From NCBI GenBank assembly GCA_035285325.1, contig JAYKJB010000016.1, forward strand, positions 1 to 64,000: a DNA stretch of 64,000 bases, read 5' to 3'. Source of the stretch: Candidatus Sericytochromatia bacterium (GTDB taxonomy: Bacteria > Cyanobacteriota > Sericytochromatia > S15B-MN24 > JAQBPE01). Each line of letters opens with the position of its first letter. Position 1 is the stretch's first letter. This document shows, piece after piece, positions 36,277 to 43,783 of this stretch. A program made the position numbers and the translations under genes. The notes under the pieces are model-generated. The model worked only from the letters and a program-made list of their open reading frames with translations, did not search any database and had not been told where the DNA came from.

Positions 36277-36573
36277 ATGACCATGATCAATTCCAACAGC
36301 GGAACGCACGTCAACGGCCTGACCAAGCGCGTGGCTGCCGGCGCTGCCCCCGACAGTTCCAAGGACGCGGCCCGCTCCGGCTCTGCCAGTGCGGCATTCT
36401 CAAGCGATTCTCTGGTTCGCTCTACGGCCACGTCGGCCACCAATGCGTCAGTCGCGGCTGCTTCGACTGCGGCGCTGGATCGTCTGGCTGCAGCCTACCA
36501 CGATGATCCTGCCGTCTTTGCGCGCAACCTCGCCGTGCAATCGCTCAACGATGTGGTTTCGCTGGTCGGTTGA
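36277..36573 (+). CDS. Small unknown protein, Ser/Ala-rich with helical C-terminus
   Basis: 98 aa. The first ~65 residues are low-complexity Ser/Ala/Thr/Asn (SNSGTHVNG, SGSASAAFSSDS, TSATNASVAAAS); the last ~35 form a helix-friendly segment AALDRLAAAYHDDPAVFARN ending VVSLVG. No signal peptide. Start ATG 36277 has GAGGGA eight bases upstream; the open frame further upstream lacks one. No homologue recognised. First of three closely spaced small genes. Confidence 0.6.
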   Translation: MTMINSNSGTHVNGLTKRVAAGAAPDSSKDAARSGSASAAFSSDSLVRSTATSATNASVAAASTAALDRLAAAYHDDPAVFARNLAVQSLNDVVSLVG

Positions 36574-36578
36574 AGACC

Positions 36579-36758
36579 ATGACCGACCCATCCAAGGGGA
36601 ATGCTTCGAAATCAACCCGGCAACTCTCCGACTCGCCGGCGACCGAAAGGCACGTTGAGGGCTTGGCGAAGCGCATCATGGAAGATCCATCGTTTGCACT
36701 TCTGCACGAGACGGCACGGAAGGCTCGCGCCAGGAAAGATCGTCAGAAGGACACTTGA
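36579..36758 (+). CDS. Small unknown charged protein
   Basis: 59 aa. A polar N-terminus then a helical, very basic C-terminus (AKRIMEDPSFALLHETARKA, RARKDRQKDT). ATG 36579 is five bases after the previous stop. A TTG at 36570 that overlaps that stop (TTGA) is an alternative, and would imply coupling. No family recognised. The 'DPSFALLHE' and the neighbour's 'DDPAVFARN' share a D-P-x-F/A-like rhythm, possibly coincidental. Confidence 0.5.
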   Translation: MTDPSKGNASKSTRQLSDSPATERHVEGLAKRIMEDPSFALLHETARKARARKDRQKDT

Positions 36759-36770
36759 GAGGAGGGTGGC

Positions 36771-37061
36771 GTGCTTGAACGGGCGAATGAAACCAGTCCA
36801 CGCAATTACTCCAGGGATGACGAATCGGCCAGGCGCCTCTGGTTGACGCAACGTCTGCGCGCCAATCCCTGGGAGGGGCGCAAGAGCAAGGATGAGGACG
36901 ACCTGGCGCGCGCGCGGGGGGAGGTCGGACCGGCGGAGGGCCGCCCTGTGGCAGCCGTCATCGCGCAAGGGGACAAGTTGTCTCTCGACGCCAAGGGCGA
37001 GTCGACCAGCGATCCTTTTTTCGCTCTGATTGAACGCCGTCTGCTGACTGATCACGAATAA
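36771..37061 (+). CDS. Small unknown charged protein
   Basis: 96 aa from a GTG with AGGAGG six bases upstream, the strongest ribosome site of the cluster. Highly charged (SRDDESARRLWL, KSKDEDDLARARGEV), then a more hydrophobic C-terminus (VAAVIAQGDKLSL, DPFFALIERRLL). No signal or TM segment. No family recognised. It lies 12 bp after the preceding small gene, so the three are probably one operon. Confidence 0.6.
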   Translation: MLERANETSPRNYSRDDESARRLWLTQRLRANPWEGRKSKDEDDLARARGEVGPAEGRPVAAVIAQGDKLSLDAKGESTSDPFFALIERRLLTDHE

Positions 37062-37084
37062 AAACCAGGCCCGCGGGGCCTGGT
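37060..37084 (-). terminator. Terminator of the Cys-rich small-protein gene
   Basis: ACCAGGCCC pairs with GGGCCTGGT (9 bp, 3-nt loop); on the minus strand it is followed by a T-run. It may also end the convergent small-gene operon. Confidence 0.75.
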
Positions 37085-37131
37085 CATGCGGATGGACTCT
37101 TCAGCGCTGCCTTCCAGCAGCGCTGTTCCTT

Positions 37132-37305
37132 TTAGAATTTGACCTTGATGTCGTTCAGGGTCATGACGAGGTCCTGGATGCTGTCCTGCACCCGGTGCCC
37201 CAGGGCCAGGAAGCCGCACGCGTCCTCACGCTTGTCCCACATGGCGCATTGCTCGCGGGCACACGGAACCTGATTGGCAGCGTAACTCATCAACGGGCAG
37301 ATCAT
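37132..37305 (-). CDS. Cys-rich mini-protein, possibly metal- or Fe-S-binding
   Basis: 57 aa. Starts MICPLMSYAANQVPCAREQC and continues AMWDKREDACGF, giving Cys spacing C-x11-C-x4-C-x9-C, then a helix. Four conserved-looking Cys with CP-x-M-S and C-AxW contexts resemble small Cys-rich proteins of unknown function seen in anaerobes; metal or Fe-S binding is inferred only from the Cys pattern. Start ATG 37305 has AAGGAA six bases upstream; the longer frame lacks a ribosome site. Divergent from aroE. Confidence 0.65.
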   Translation of the reverse strand: MICPLMSYAANQVPCAREQCAMWDKREDACGFLALGHRVQDSIQDLVMTLNDIKVKF

Positions 37306-37441
37306 GAAGGTTCCTTGCTGCAGGGGGCGGGGAATCGATGACGCCACGACATCGGGTCTGGCGCCCTTCACGTACCCTTGCAAGCCGGCTCTGTAACCGG
37401 TGCTTTCCAGCCCACCCGCTTTCGATTACGCTGGTGACATC

Positions 37442-38326
37442 ATGCCTTCTCGCTCCCATCCTGTTCCCGTCTATGTGCTGATTGGTGACCCGGTGGCCCA
37501 CAGCCTTTCCCCAGTGCTTCACCACGCCGCGCTTGCCCAGGCTTCACTTCCTGGACGCTATGAGGCGGTCACCCTCTCCACCGAACATTTTGCGGAGGGA
37601 TTGCGCGCCATGCGGGCTTTCCGTCCGCAAGGCGTGAATGTCACGATCCCGCACAAGGTGGCCGTGATGGCCCACCTCGATGGGCTCACGGAGGTGGCTC
37701 GCCAAATCGGTGCGGTCAACACGATTTTTTGGGAAGGCGATCGCTGGATCGGGGATAACACAGACTACCTGGGTTTTCTCAGGACCCTGCCGGAGTCGCT
37801 GGGAAATGGCTCCACCGCCTTGATCCTGGGGGCTGGTGGTGCAGCGCGGGCGGTGGCCTTGGCCCTGCGAGAACGGGGGGTGACCACCATTCACGTGGCG
37901 GCTCGCAACGAGGACGCTGCCGCCGGGTTCCGCCGACAGATTCTGCCTGACCGCCTGGGTGAAGCCCAGAGCCTGACTGACCTTCCGACGGCTGGGGCCC
38001 TCCTGTCAGGCTGTGATCTGGTGGTCAATGCGACCCCGCTGGGCACGCGGGGAGAGGGGTGTCCGCTGACCGTCGAGGCGGTCGCGGCTCTCCCTGACCA
38101 CGCCATCGTCTATGACCTGGTCTACCGACCTCGCGTCACTCCCCTGATTCGGCGCGCCCGCCATCGGGGCTTGCTAGCGCTGGATGGCTTGGACATGTTG
38201 ATCGAACAGGCTGCCCTTTCCTTCGAACGCTGGACCGGGCATTCTCCGTCGCGGCAAGCCATGCGGGACGCGGTGCTGCCTCACGCGTTGCTGACGGAGG
38301 TGGCGGTGTCGGAGTCCAGACCGTGA
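37442..38326 (+). CDS. aroE: Shikimate dehydrogenase AroE
   Basis: 294 aa. NADPH-dependent reduction of 3-dehydroshikimate to shikimate. Substrate site SLSPVLHHAAL and NVTIPHK (catalytic Lys), then IGAVNTI and DNTD; NADP site GAGGAARAVALAL; C-terminal GLDMLIEQAALSFERWTG. All catalytic residues are present. First gene of the shikimate operon. Its stop overlaps the aroC start as GTGA. The ATG at 37442 starts the conserved region; the frame upstream has an unrelated extension. Confidence 0.96.
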   Translation: MPSRSHPVPVYVLIGDPVAHSLSPVLHHAALAQASLPGRYEAVTLSTEHFAEGLRAMRAFRPQGVNVTIPHKVAVMAHLDGLTEVARQIGAVNTIFWEGDRWIGDNTDYLGFLRTLPESLGNGSTALILGAGGAARAVALALRERGVTTIHVAARNEDAAAGFRRQILPDRLGEAQSLTDLPTAGALLSGCDLVVNATPLGTRGEGCPLTVEAVAALPDHAIVYDLVYRPRVTPLIRRARHRGLLALDGLDMLIEQAALSFERWTGHSPSRQAMRDAVLPHALLTEVAVSESRP

Positions 38327-39546
38327 CGCGCCTGCGGATGCTGACGGCGGGTGAGTCTCACGGTCCCGCGCTGACGGTGATCGTGGAAGGTCTGCCGGCC
38401 GGTCTGTGCCTGGAAGCGGAGGTGCTCAATCGCGCGCTGCGACGTCGCCAGGCCGGTTACGGCCGTGGGGGCCGCATGAAAATTGAGTCCGACGCGGTCG
38501 AGTTCACGGGGGGAGTGCGCCTGGGCTTGACGTCAGGGGCCCCGGTGGCTTTGCAGATTCAGAATCGTGACCACGCCAACTGGCTGGGCGCCATGAGCGC
38601 ATTGCCACGTGACCCTGAGGATGCCGAGCGGGAGGCCCAGCTGGCTTTGCGCCGGGTCACGCGGGTGCGACCCGGTCATGCCGACTTTGCGGGGGCCTTG
38701 AAGTATGGGGTGGACGATGTGAGGGACGTGCTGGAGCGGGCCAGCGCGCGCGAGACGGCGGCGCGGGTGGCCGCGGGGGCGATCGCCGCCCGCTTGCTGG
38801 CCTCGCTGGGGGTCGAGGTGGTGGGCCATGTGGTGCAGATAGGCGACGTCAAGGCGACGGTTGAAGAGGGCTTCTGGAGCGATTGGCCGGCTGCCTGCGC
38901 CGCCCTGGAGGCCTCCCCTGTCCGCTGCGGCGACGGCGAGGCGAGTGTCGCCATGGTGGCCGCGATTGATGAGGCCAAACGTCAGGGTACCTCGCTGGGG
39001 GGCGTGATCGCGGTTCGCACGACTCCCTTGCCGGTGGGTCTGGGCTCCCACGTGCAGTGGGATCGTCGGCTGGACGGGAGATTGGCACAGGCGGTCATGA
39101 GCATTCCTGCCATCAAAGGGGTCGCGATCGGCGATGCCTTCGAACTGGCGTCACGCACCGGTCACCAGGCCCACGACGGCTTTGCGCAAGGCTACGCGCG
39201 TGGGTCGAATCGCGCCGGCGGGCTGGAGGGGGGCATGACCAATGGCCAACCGCTGGTGCTCCTGGCGGCCAAAAAGCCCATTTCGACCTTGCCGCGGCCG
39301 TTGCCCGCTGTGGACCTCTCGTCGGGCGAACCGGCGCCGGCCCATTTCGAACGCACGGATGCCTGTGCCGTGCCGGCGGCCAGTGTGGTGGCCGAGGCCA
39401 TGGTCGCTTGGGTGCTGGCCGAAGCGTGCCTCGAGAAGTTCGGAGGCGATTCGCTCGCGGAGTTCATGGCTCACTTCGAGGTGGGCCAGGACCTTCAATC
39501 CCGGCGATTGGGGCCGCGCGGCGTCGAGGAGAGGGGTTCCACGTGA
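38323..39546 (+). CDS. aroC: Chorismate synthase AroC
   Basis: 407 aa. FMN-dependent conversion of EPSP to chorismate, the last common step to aromatic amino acids. Recognised from the N-terminal TAGESHGPALTVIVEGLPAGL, the RRQAGYGRGGRM segment, ASARETAARVAAGAIA and GGLEGGMTNGQPLVL. Start is GTG overlapping the aroE stop; its own stop overlaps the aroQ start the same way. Note that aroA (EPSP synthase), whose product it uses, is not in the window. Confidence 0.97.
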   Translation: MTRLRMLTAGESHGPALTVIVEGLPAGLCLEAEVLNRALRRRQAGYGRGGRMKIESDAVEFTGGVRLGLTSGAPVALQIQNRDHANWLGAMSALPRDPEDAEREAQLALRRVTRVRPGHADFAGALKYGVDDVRDVLERASARETAARVAAGAIAARLLASLGVEVVGHVVQIGDVKATVEEGFWSDWPAACAALEASPVRCGDGEASVAMVAAIDEAKRQGTSLGGVIAVRTTPLPVGLGSHVQWDRRLDGRLAQAVMSIPAIKGVAIGDAFELASRTGHQAHDGFAQGYARGSNRAGGLEGGMTNGQPLVLLAAKKPISTLPRPLPAVDLSSGEPAPAHFERTDACAVPAASVVAEAMVAWVLAEACLEKFGGDSLAEFMAHFEVGQDLQSRRLGPRGVEERGST

Positions 39547-40004
39547 TTTCCTTGTGGGTGCTGCACGGTCCCAACCTCAATATGCTCGGCGTGCGAGAAC
39601 CGGACGTCTACGGGACGACGAGTCTGGTGGACCTCGATGCGATGCTGCACAGTCGGGGTGCCGCGATGGGGGCGGAGGTCACCTGCCTGCAATCGAATCA
39701 CGAAGGGGCGCTGGTTGAATGGGTCCACGGGGCGGTGGCCCAGGGGGTGTCGGCCATCGTGATCAATCCGGCGGGGCTGACCCACACGTCCGTCTCCCTT
39801 CGCGATGCGCTGGCGATTTTTCAAGGGGTCAAGATCGAGGTTCATCTCTCGAACATCTGGCAGCGAGAGGACTTTCGTGCCCGTTCCCTGGTGGCTCCGG
39901 TGGTGGACGGCGTGGTGGCAGGGCTGGGCACGGAGAGCTACACGCTGGGCTTGCAAGCGGCCGTCAAATTGGTGCGTCGTCGAGATGGAGGCCACGCCAC
40001 GTGA
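39543..40004 (+). CDS. aroQ: 3-dehydroquinate dehydratase, type II
   Basis: 153 aa. Dehydrates 3-dehydroquinate to 3-dehydroshikimate. N-terminal LHGPNLNMLGVREPDVYG, QSNHEG with the substrate-binding residues, VINPAGLTHTSVSLRDAL and the C-terminal EVHLSNIWQREDFR are the type II signature (catalytic His and Asn present). The starting GTG overlaps the aroC stop; the stop overlaps the aroKB start. Confidence 0.97.
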   Translation: MISLWVLHGPNLNMLGVREPDVYGTTSLVDLDAMLHSRGAAMGAEVTCLQSNHEGALVEWVHGAVAQGVSAIVINPAGLTHTSVSLRDALAIFQGVKIEVHLSNIWQREDFRARSLVAPVVDGVVAGLGTESYTLGLQAAVKLVRRRDGGHAT

Positions 40005-41569
40005 TCCTGGGCATCGTTCTCACCGGCTACATGGGGTCCGGCAAGACCAGCGTGGGCCGTGCCCTGGCAGCGCAACTGGGCTGGGATTTCGTCGATACCG
40101 ACGATCTGGTGGAGCAGATGGCGGGCCGTACCGTCAGTGACCTGTTCGCCGAGGGGGAGAACCTGTTTCGCCTGTGGGAGCGTCAGGCGATCGCCACCCT
40201 CGTACCGCGAACCCGCCTGGTGGTAGCGACAGGAGCCGGCGCCATGATCGAGGAGGAGACCCGCGCGCTGCTGGCTGGGCTGGGCACCGTCGTTTGCCTG
40301 GACGCCCCCTTGGAGGTTCTGTGGGAGCGGGTCCAGCGCAGTCAGGAGCGTCCGCTCGCGAGAGACCGGGAGCTGTTCGCCGCCAGGCTCGCGGTCAGAC
40401 GTCTTCAGTACGATCGCTTTGCGCTCGCCTATGACACCAGTGCGGGAGATCCCGCCGCGCTGGCGGCGCACATCGTGCAGGACCTCTTCGGGCACGAGCA
40501 GGCGATTCCGGTGGCGCTGGGGGATCGTCAGTATCAGGTGACGGTCGCACCGGGCGAATTGGTGCGCCTCCCCGCCTATTTGCCCGGTGCCCCAGGGCCT
40601 TGCCTGCTGGTCTCGGATGACGGCGTCCCCTCCTGGTACCTGGAATTGGCGCTGGCGACGTTGACCCTGGCGGGCTGGCGACCGGCCTTGCGCGTGGTGC
40701 CCGCGGGGGAAGCGAGCAAATCCTGGGAAGTGTCCCAACAACTGGTGGATGCCGCCTTACGGGCCGGCCTGCATCGCGAAAGCCCGATCATCAGTCTCGG
40801 GGGCGGAATGGTGGGCGATCTGGCCGGCTTCGTGGCGGCCACCTACATGCGGGGGATCCCGTTCATGCAAGTCCCGACCACCTTGCTGGCCCAGGTGGAT
40901 GCCTCCGTCGGGGGAAAGGTGGCCATCAATCACCGTCATCTGAAAAACCTCGTGGGCGCTTTCCACCAGCCTGCTGCGGTGCTGGTTGATCCCGCCACCT
41001 TGCTGACCCTGCCCGCTCGCGAGTTCACTGCCGGACTGGGAGAGGTGGTCAAGTATGCCCTCCTGACAAACGATGGTTTGCTGGAGTTTCTGGAAGCAGA
41101 GGCGGTGGCGATCGCCGCGCGTTCCCTGCCGGTGTTGACTACCTTGGTGGCTCGCTGTATCGCGATCAAGGCGCGAATCGTGGCGGAAGATGAACGGGAG
41201 CGGCCCGATGGTCCGCGCGCTGGCCTTAATCTGGGCCACACCCTGGCGCACGCCATCGAAAGCGTGCAGGCCTTCGGGGGACTGCTGCACGGAGAGGCCG
41301 TCGGCCTGGGGCTCTTGCTCGAGGCCCGTCTGGCCGTCGCCAGAGGGGAATACGAGGCCCGCCTGTGCGAACGTCTGGAAGCCCTCTTGCAGCGTTTCGC
41401 GCTACCGACCCAGTGTCCGCCGGTTGATGGGCAAGCGCTGATCGAGGCCATGGGCCATGACAAGAAGAATCGCGGCGAGGGCATCCGAATGGCGTTGCCG
41501 CGCGCGGGCGGCGGGGCTTCGCTTGCGATTGTGTCCGAGGCGGAGGTGTGGGCCACCCTGCGGGCCTGA
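40001..41569 (+). CDS. aroKB: Fused shikimate kinase / 3-dehydroquinate synthase (AroKB)
   Basis: 522 aa, one open frame. Residues about 1-165 are shikimate kinase: Walker A GYMGSGKTS, DTDDLVE and the GAGAMIEEE and RPLA substrate residues. Residues about 170-522 are dehydroquinate synthase (AroB): SLGGGMVGDLAGFVAATYMRG, TTLLAQVDASVGGK, GLGEVVKYALL and the zinc site around NLGHTLAHAIE and GEAVGLGL. The order kinase-synthase matches AroKB fusions known in a few bacteria such as Thermotoga. The fusion joins steps 2 and 6 of the pathway with no linker of note. Start GTG overlaps the aroQ stop. Confidence 0.95.
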   Translation: MILGIVLTGYMGSGKTSVGRALAAQLGWDFVDTDDLVEQMAGRTVSDLFAEGENLFRLWERQAIATLVPRTRLVVATGAGAMIEEETRALLAGLGTVVCLDAPLEVLWERVQRSQERPLARDRELFAARLAVRRLQYDRFALAYDTSAGDPAALAAHIVQDLFGHEQAIPVALGDRQYQVTVAPGELVRLPAYLPGAPGPCLLVSDDGVPSWYLELALATLTLAGWRPALRVVPAGEASKSWEVSQQLVDAALRAGLHRESPIISLGGGMVGDLAGFVAATYMRGIPFMQVPTTLLAQVDASVGGKVAINHRHLKNLVGAFHQPAAVLVDPATLLTLPAREFTAGLGEVVKYALLTNDGLLEFLEAEAVAIAARSLPVLTTLVARCIAIKARIVAEDERERPDGPRAGLNLGHTLAHAIESVQAFGGLLHGEAVGLGLLLEARLAVARGEYEARLCERLEALLQRFALPTQCPPVDGQALIEAMGHDKKNRGEGIRMALPRAGGGASLAIVSEAEVWATLRA

Positions 41570-41588
41570 CTCGGGACGGTCACCCGTC

Positions 41589-41625
41589 GTATAGCCGGCC
41601 TGAGTCAGGTTCAGGCCGGCTATAC
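41589..41625. terminator. Long perfect hairpin between convergent aroKB and glgB
   Basis: Perfect 15-bp stem (GTATAGCCGGCCTGA with its reverse complement), 7-nt loop, in the 70-bp gap between convergent operons. No T-run on either side; probably a bidirectional terminator. Confidence 0.75.
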
Positions 41626-41641
41626 CTCTAGGACCTCTGTG

Positions 41642-43783
41642 TCAGGTCTCGTCCTTCTTGGCTCGCGTCGTGGCCCGTCGCGGGGCGCTTCGACGCGGTG
41701 TCGCCGCAGTCCCCTCCGGCTGCGCCTTGGACTTTTTCCCGGCCTTGGGGGGAACTTTCTGCGGCCCGTCGGACGGTTCCGTCGAGGAGGCTGCGCTGGG
41801 CTCCAGCGTCGGCTCCGGCAATTCGGGTCGTGGACGCGGCGGCGCCTTGAATACCACGGTGGACAAAGGCGGGAGCATCACGTTCAGGCTGTGGGAGTGG
41901 CCGTGCCAGGCAATGTCCTCGGCCTGAACCTGCCCCATGTTCCCCAGCCCACTGCCACCATAGACCTGCGCATCCGAATTGAGCACCTCGGTCCAGGGCC
42001 CCTCCCAGGGCACGCCCAGGCGATAGGCCGAACGGGGCACCGGGGTGAAGTTGGAGACAAACAGCAAGGCCTGTTCTGGGTCTTCCTGGTCATAACGGAG
42101 AAAACTCACGATGCTGTGGTCGGCGTCGTGACAATCGACCCACTTGAAGCCCCAGGGATGATAGTCTCCCGCTGAGAGGGCCTTTTCTGCCGTGAGCAGC
42201 CGGTTCAGGTCGCGTGACCAGTTGGAGAGCCCCAGGTGGGCGGGTTCTTGCAGCAGGTGCCAGGCCAGGGAGGTGTCGTGGTTCCATTCCCACCACTGGC
42301 CGAATTCCTGTCCCATGAAGAGCAGCTTTTTGCCGGGGTGGCCCGTCATATAACCAAGTAACAGGCGTAGATTGGCGAGCTTTTGCCAGTCGTCGCCCGG
42401 CATCTTGCCAGACATCGAGCGTTTCAGGTGGACGACCTCGTCGTGCGAGAAGGACAGCACGTACCGCTCCGAGTAGGCGTACATCATCGAGAAGGTCAGC
42501 CGGTTGTGGTGGTAGCGACGGTAGACCGGGTCGGTGGCCATGTAGTCGAGCATGTCGTGCATCCAGCCCATGTTCCACTTGAAGGTGAAGCCCAGTCCGC
42601 CTTCGGCCGGTGAACCCGTCACGCGCGGCCAGGCCGTGCTTTCTTCGGCGATGGTGATCGCTCCGGGACATTGCTGCGCGATGACCTCGTTGAAATGTCT
42701 CAGGAAGCCAATCGCATCCAGGTTCTCGCGTCCCCCGAAGGCGTTCGGCACCCAATCTCCCTCGGAGCGGCCGTAATCCAGGTACAGCATCGAAGCCACC
42801 GCATCGACCCGCAACCCATCGATGTGATACTCACGGAGCCAGAACATGGCGCTGGCGATCAGGAAATTCGCGACCTCGCGACGCCCGTAGTTGAAGATGA
42901 ACGTATTCCAGTGCGCGTGGAGCCCTTGGCGGGGATCCTGGTGCTCGTAAAGGTGGGTCCCGTCGAAATAGGCCAGACCGTGCTCGTCCCGAGGGAAATG
43001 GGCGGGCACCCAGTCGAGGATGACCCCCACGCCGGCTTGATGCAGCGTGTCGATCAGGTACTTGAGATCGTGAGGGCTTCCAAAGCGGGCCGTGGGGGCA
43101 AAGTAGGCCGTGGTTTGGTAGCCCCACGACCCGTAGAAGGGATGTTCCGTGATGGGCAAGAGTTCGACGTGGGTGTAGCCCATCTCGGCCGCGTAAGCGG
43201 CCAATTGGGGGGCCATATCTCGATAGCTCAGCCAATTGCCATCGGCGCCACGTCGCCACGAACCCAGATGAACCTCGTAGATGGAGATGGGGGCCTCGGG
43301 GGCCTGTCTGGCGGCTCGTCCCTCCATCCAGGCGCCATCGCCCCAGGCATAGCCTGCCAGGTCCGTGAGCACGGAGGCGGTTCCCGGAGGTTGCTCGGTG
43401 GCGAAAGCGTAAGGGTCGGCCTTGGCCACATAGTGGTTGCTGGCGCCTGAGATGATGGAGAATTTGTAGCGGGCTCCAGCGCTTGGAGCCGTGAAGAAGC
43501 CACTCCAGATGCCAGCCGCCGGATCGAAGCTCAGCGCGTGCTGGCCGTGCTGCCAGAGGTTCCAATCGCCGATCACCGAAACTTCCCGCGCATTGGGGGC
43601 CCACACGGCGAAGTACCACCCGCGCTCCCCGTCCCGTTCCATCGGGTGGGCGCCCATCTTCTCGTAGGCGAGATAGTGGCAGCCCTGGTTCAACAGGTAG
43701 AGATCGAATGGGGTCAGTTCCGGGCTCACCGGAACGACGGATTCAGCAGGCTTGGGGGTCTTCTTGCGGGACTTGGTGGTCAT
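41642..43783 (-). CDS. glgB: 1,4-alpha-glucan branching enzyme GlgB
   Basis: 713 aa. GH13 enzyme that makes alpha-1,6 branches in glycogen. N-terminal CBM48 (about 45-140: WYFAVWAPNAREVSVIGDWNLW); catalytic domain with DGLRVDAVASMLYLDY (nucleophile Asp), TIAEESTAWP (acid/base Glu) and SHDEVVH. After the usual C-terminal beta domain there is an unusual tail of about 60 residues rich in Pro, Ala, Lys and Arg (e.g. PPKAGKKSKAQ, RRSAPRRATTRAKKDET), which resembles a histone-like or RNA/polyanion-binding tail. The start overlaps the glgX stop by 4 bp (ATGA). Confidence 0.96.
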   Translation of the reverse strand: MTTKSRKKTPKPAESVVPVSPELTPFDLYLLNQGCHYLAYEKMGAHPMERDGERGWYFAVWAPNAREVSVIGDWNLWQHGQHALSFDPAAGIWSGFFTAPSAGARYKFSIISGASNHYVAKADPYAFATEQPPGTASVLTDLAGYAWGDGAWMEGRAARQAPEAPISIYEVHLGSWRRGADGNWLSYRDMAPQLAAYAAEMGYTHVELLPITEHPFYGSWGYQTTAYFAPTARFGSPHDLKYLIDTLHQAGVGVILDWVPAHFPRDEHGLAYFDGTHLYEHQDPRQGLHAHWNTFIFNYGRREVANFLIASAMFWLREYHIDGLRVDAVASMLYLDYGRSEGDWVPNAFGGRENLDAIGFLRHFNEVIAQQCPGAITIAEESTAWPRVTGSPAEGGLGFTFKWNMGWMHDMLDYMATDPVYRRYHHNRLTFSMMYAYSERYVLSFSHDEVVHLKRSMSGKMPGDDWQKLANLRLLLGYMTGHPGKKLLFMGQEFGQWWEWNHDTSLAWHLLQEPAHLGLSNWSRDLNRLLTAEKALSAGDYHPWGFKWVDCHDADHSIVSFLRYDQEDPEQALLFVSNFTPVPRSAYRLGVPWEGPWTEVLNSDAQVYGGSGLGNMGQVQAEDIAWHGHSHSLNVMLPPLSTVVFKAPPRPRPELPEPTLEPSAASSTEPSDGPQKVPPKAGKKSKAQPEGTAATPRRSAPRRATTRAKKDET

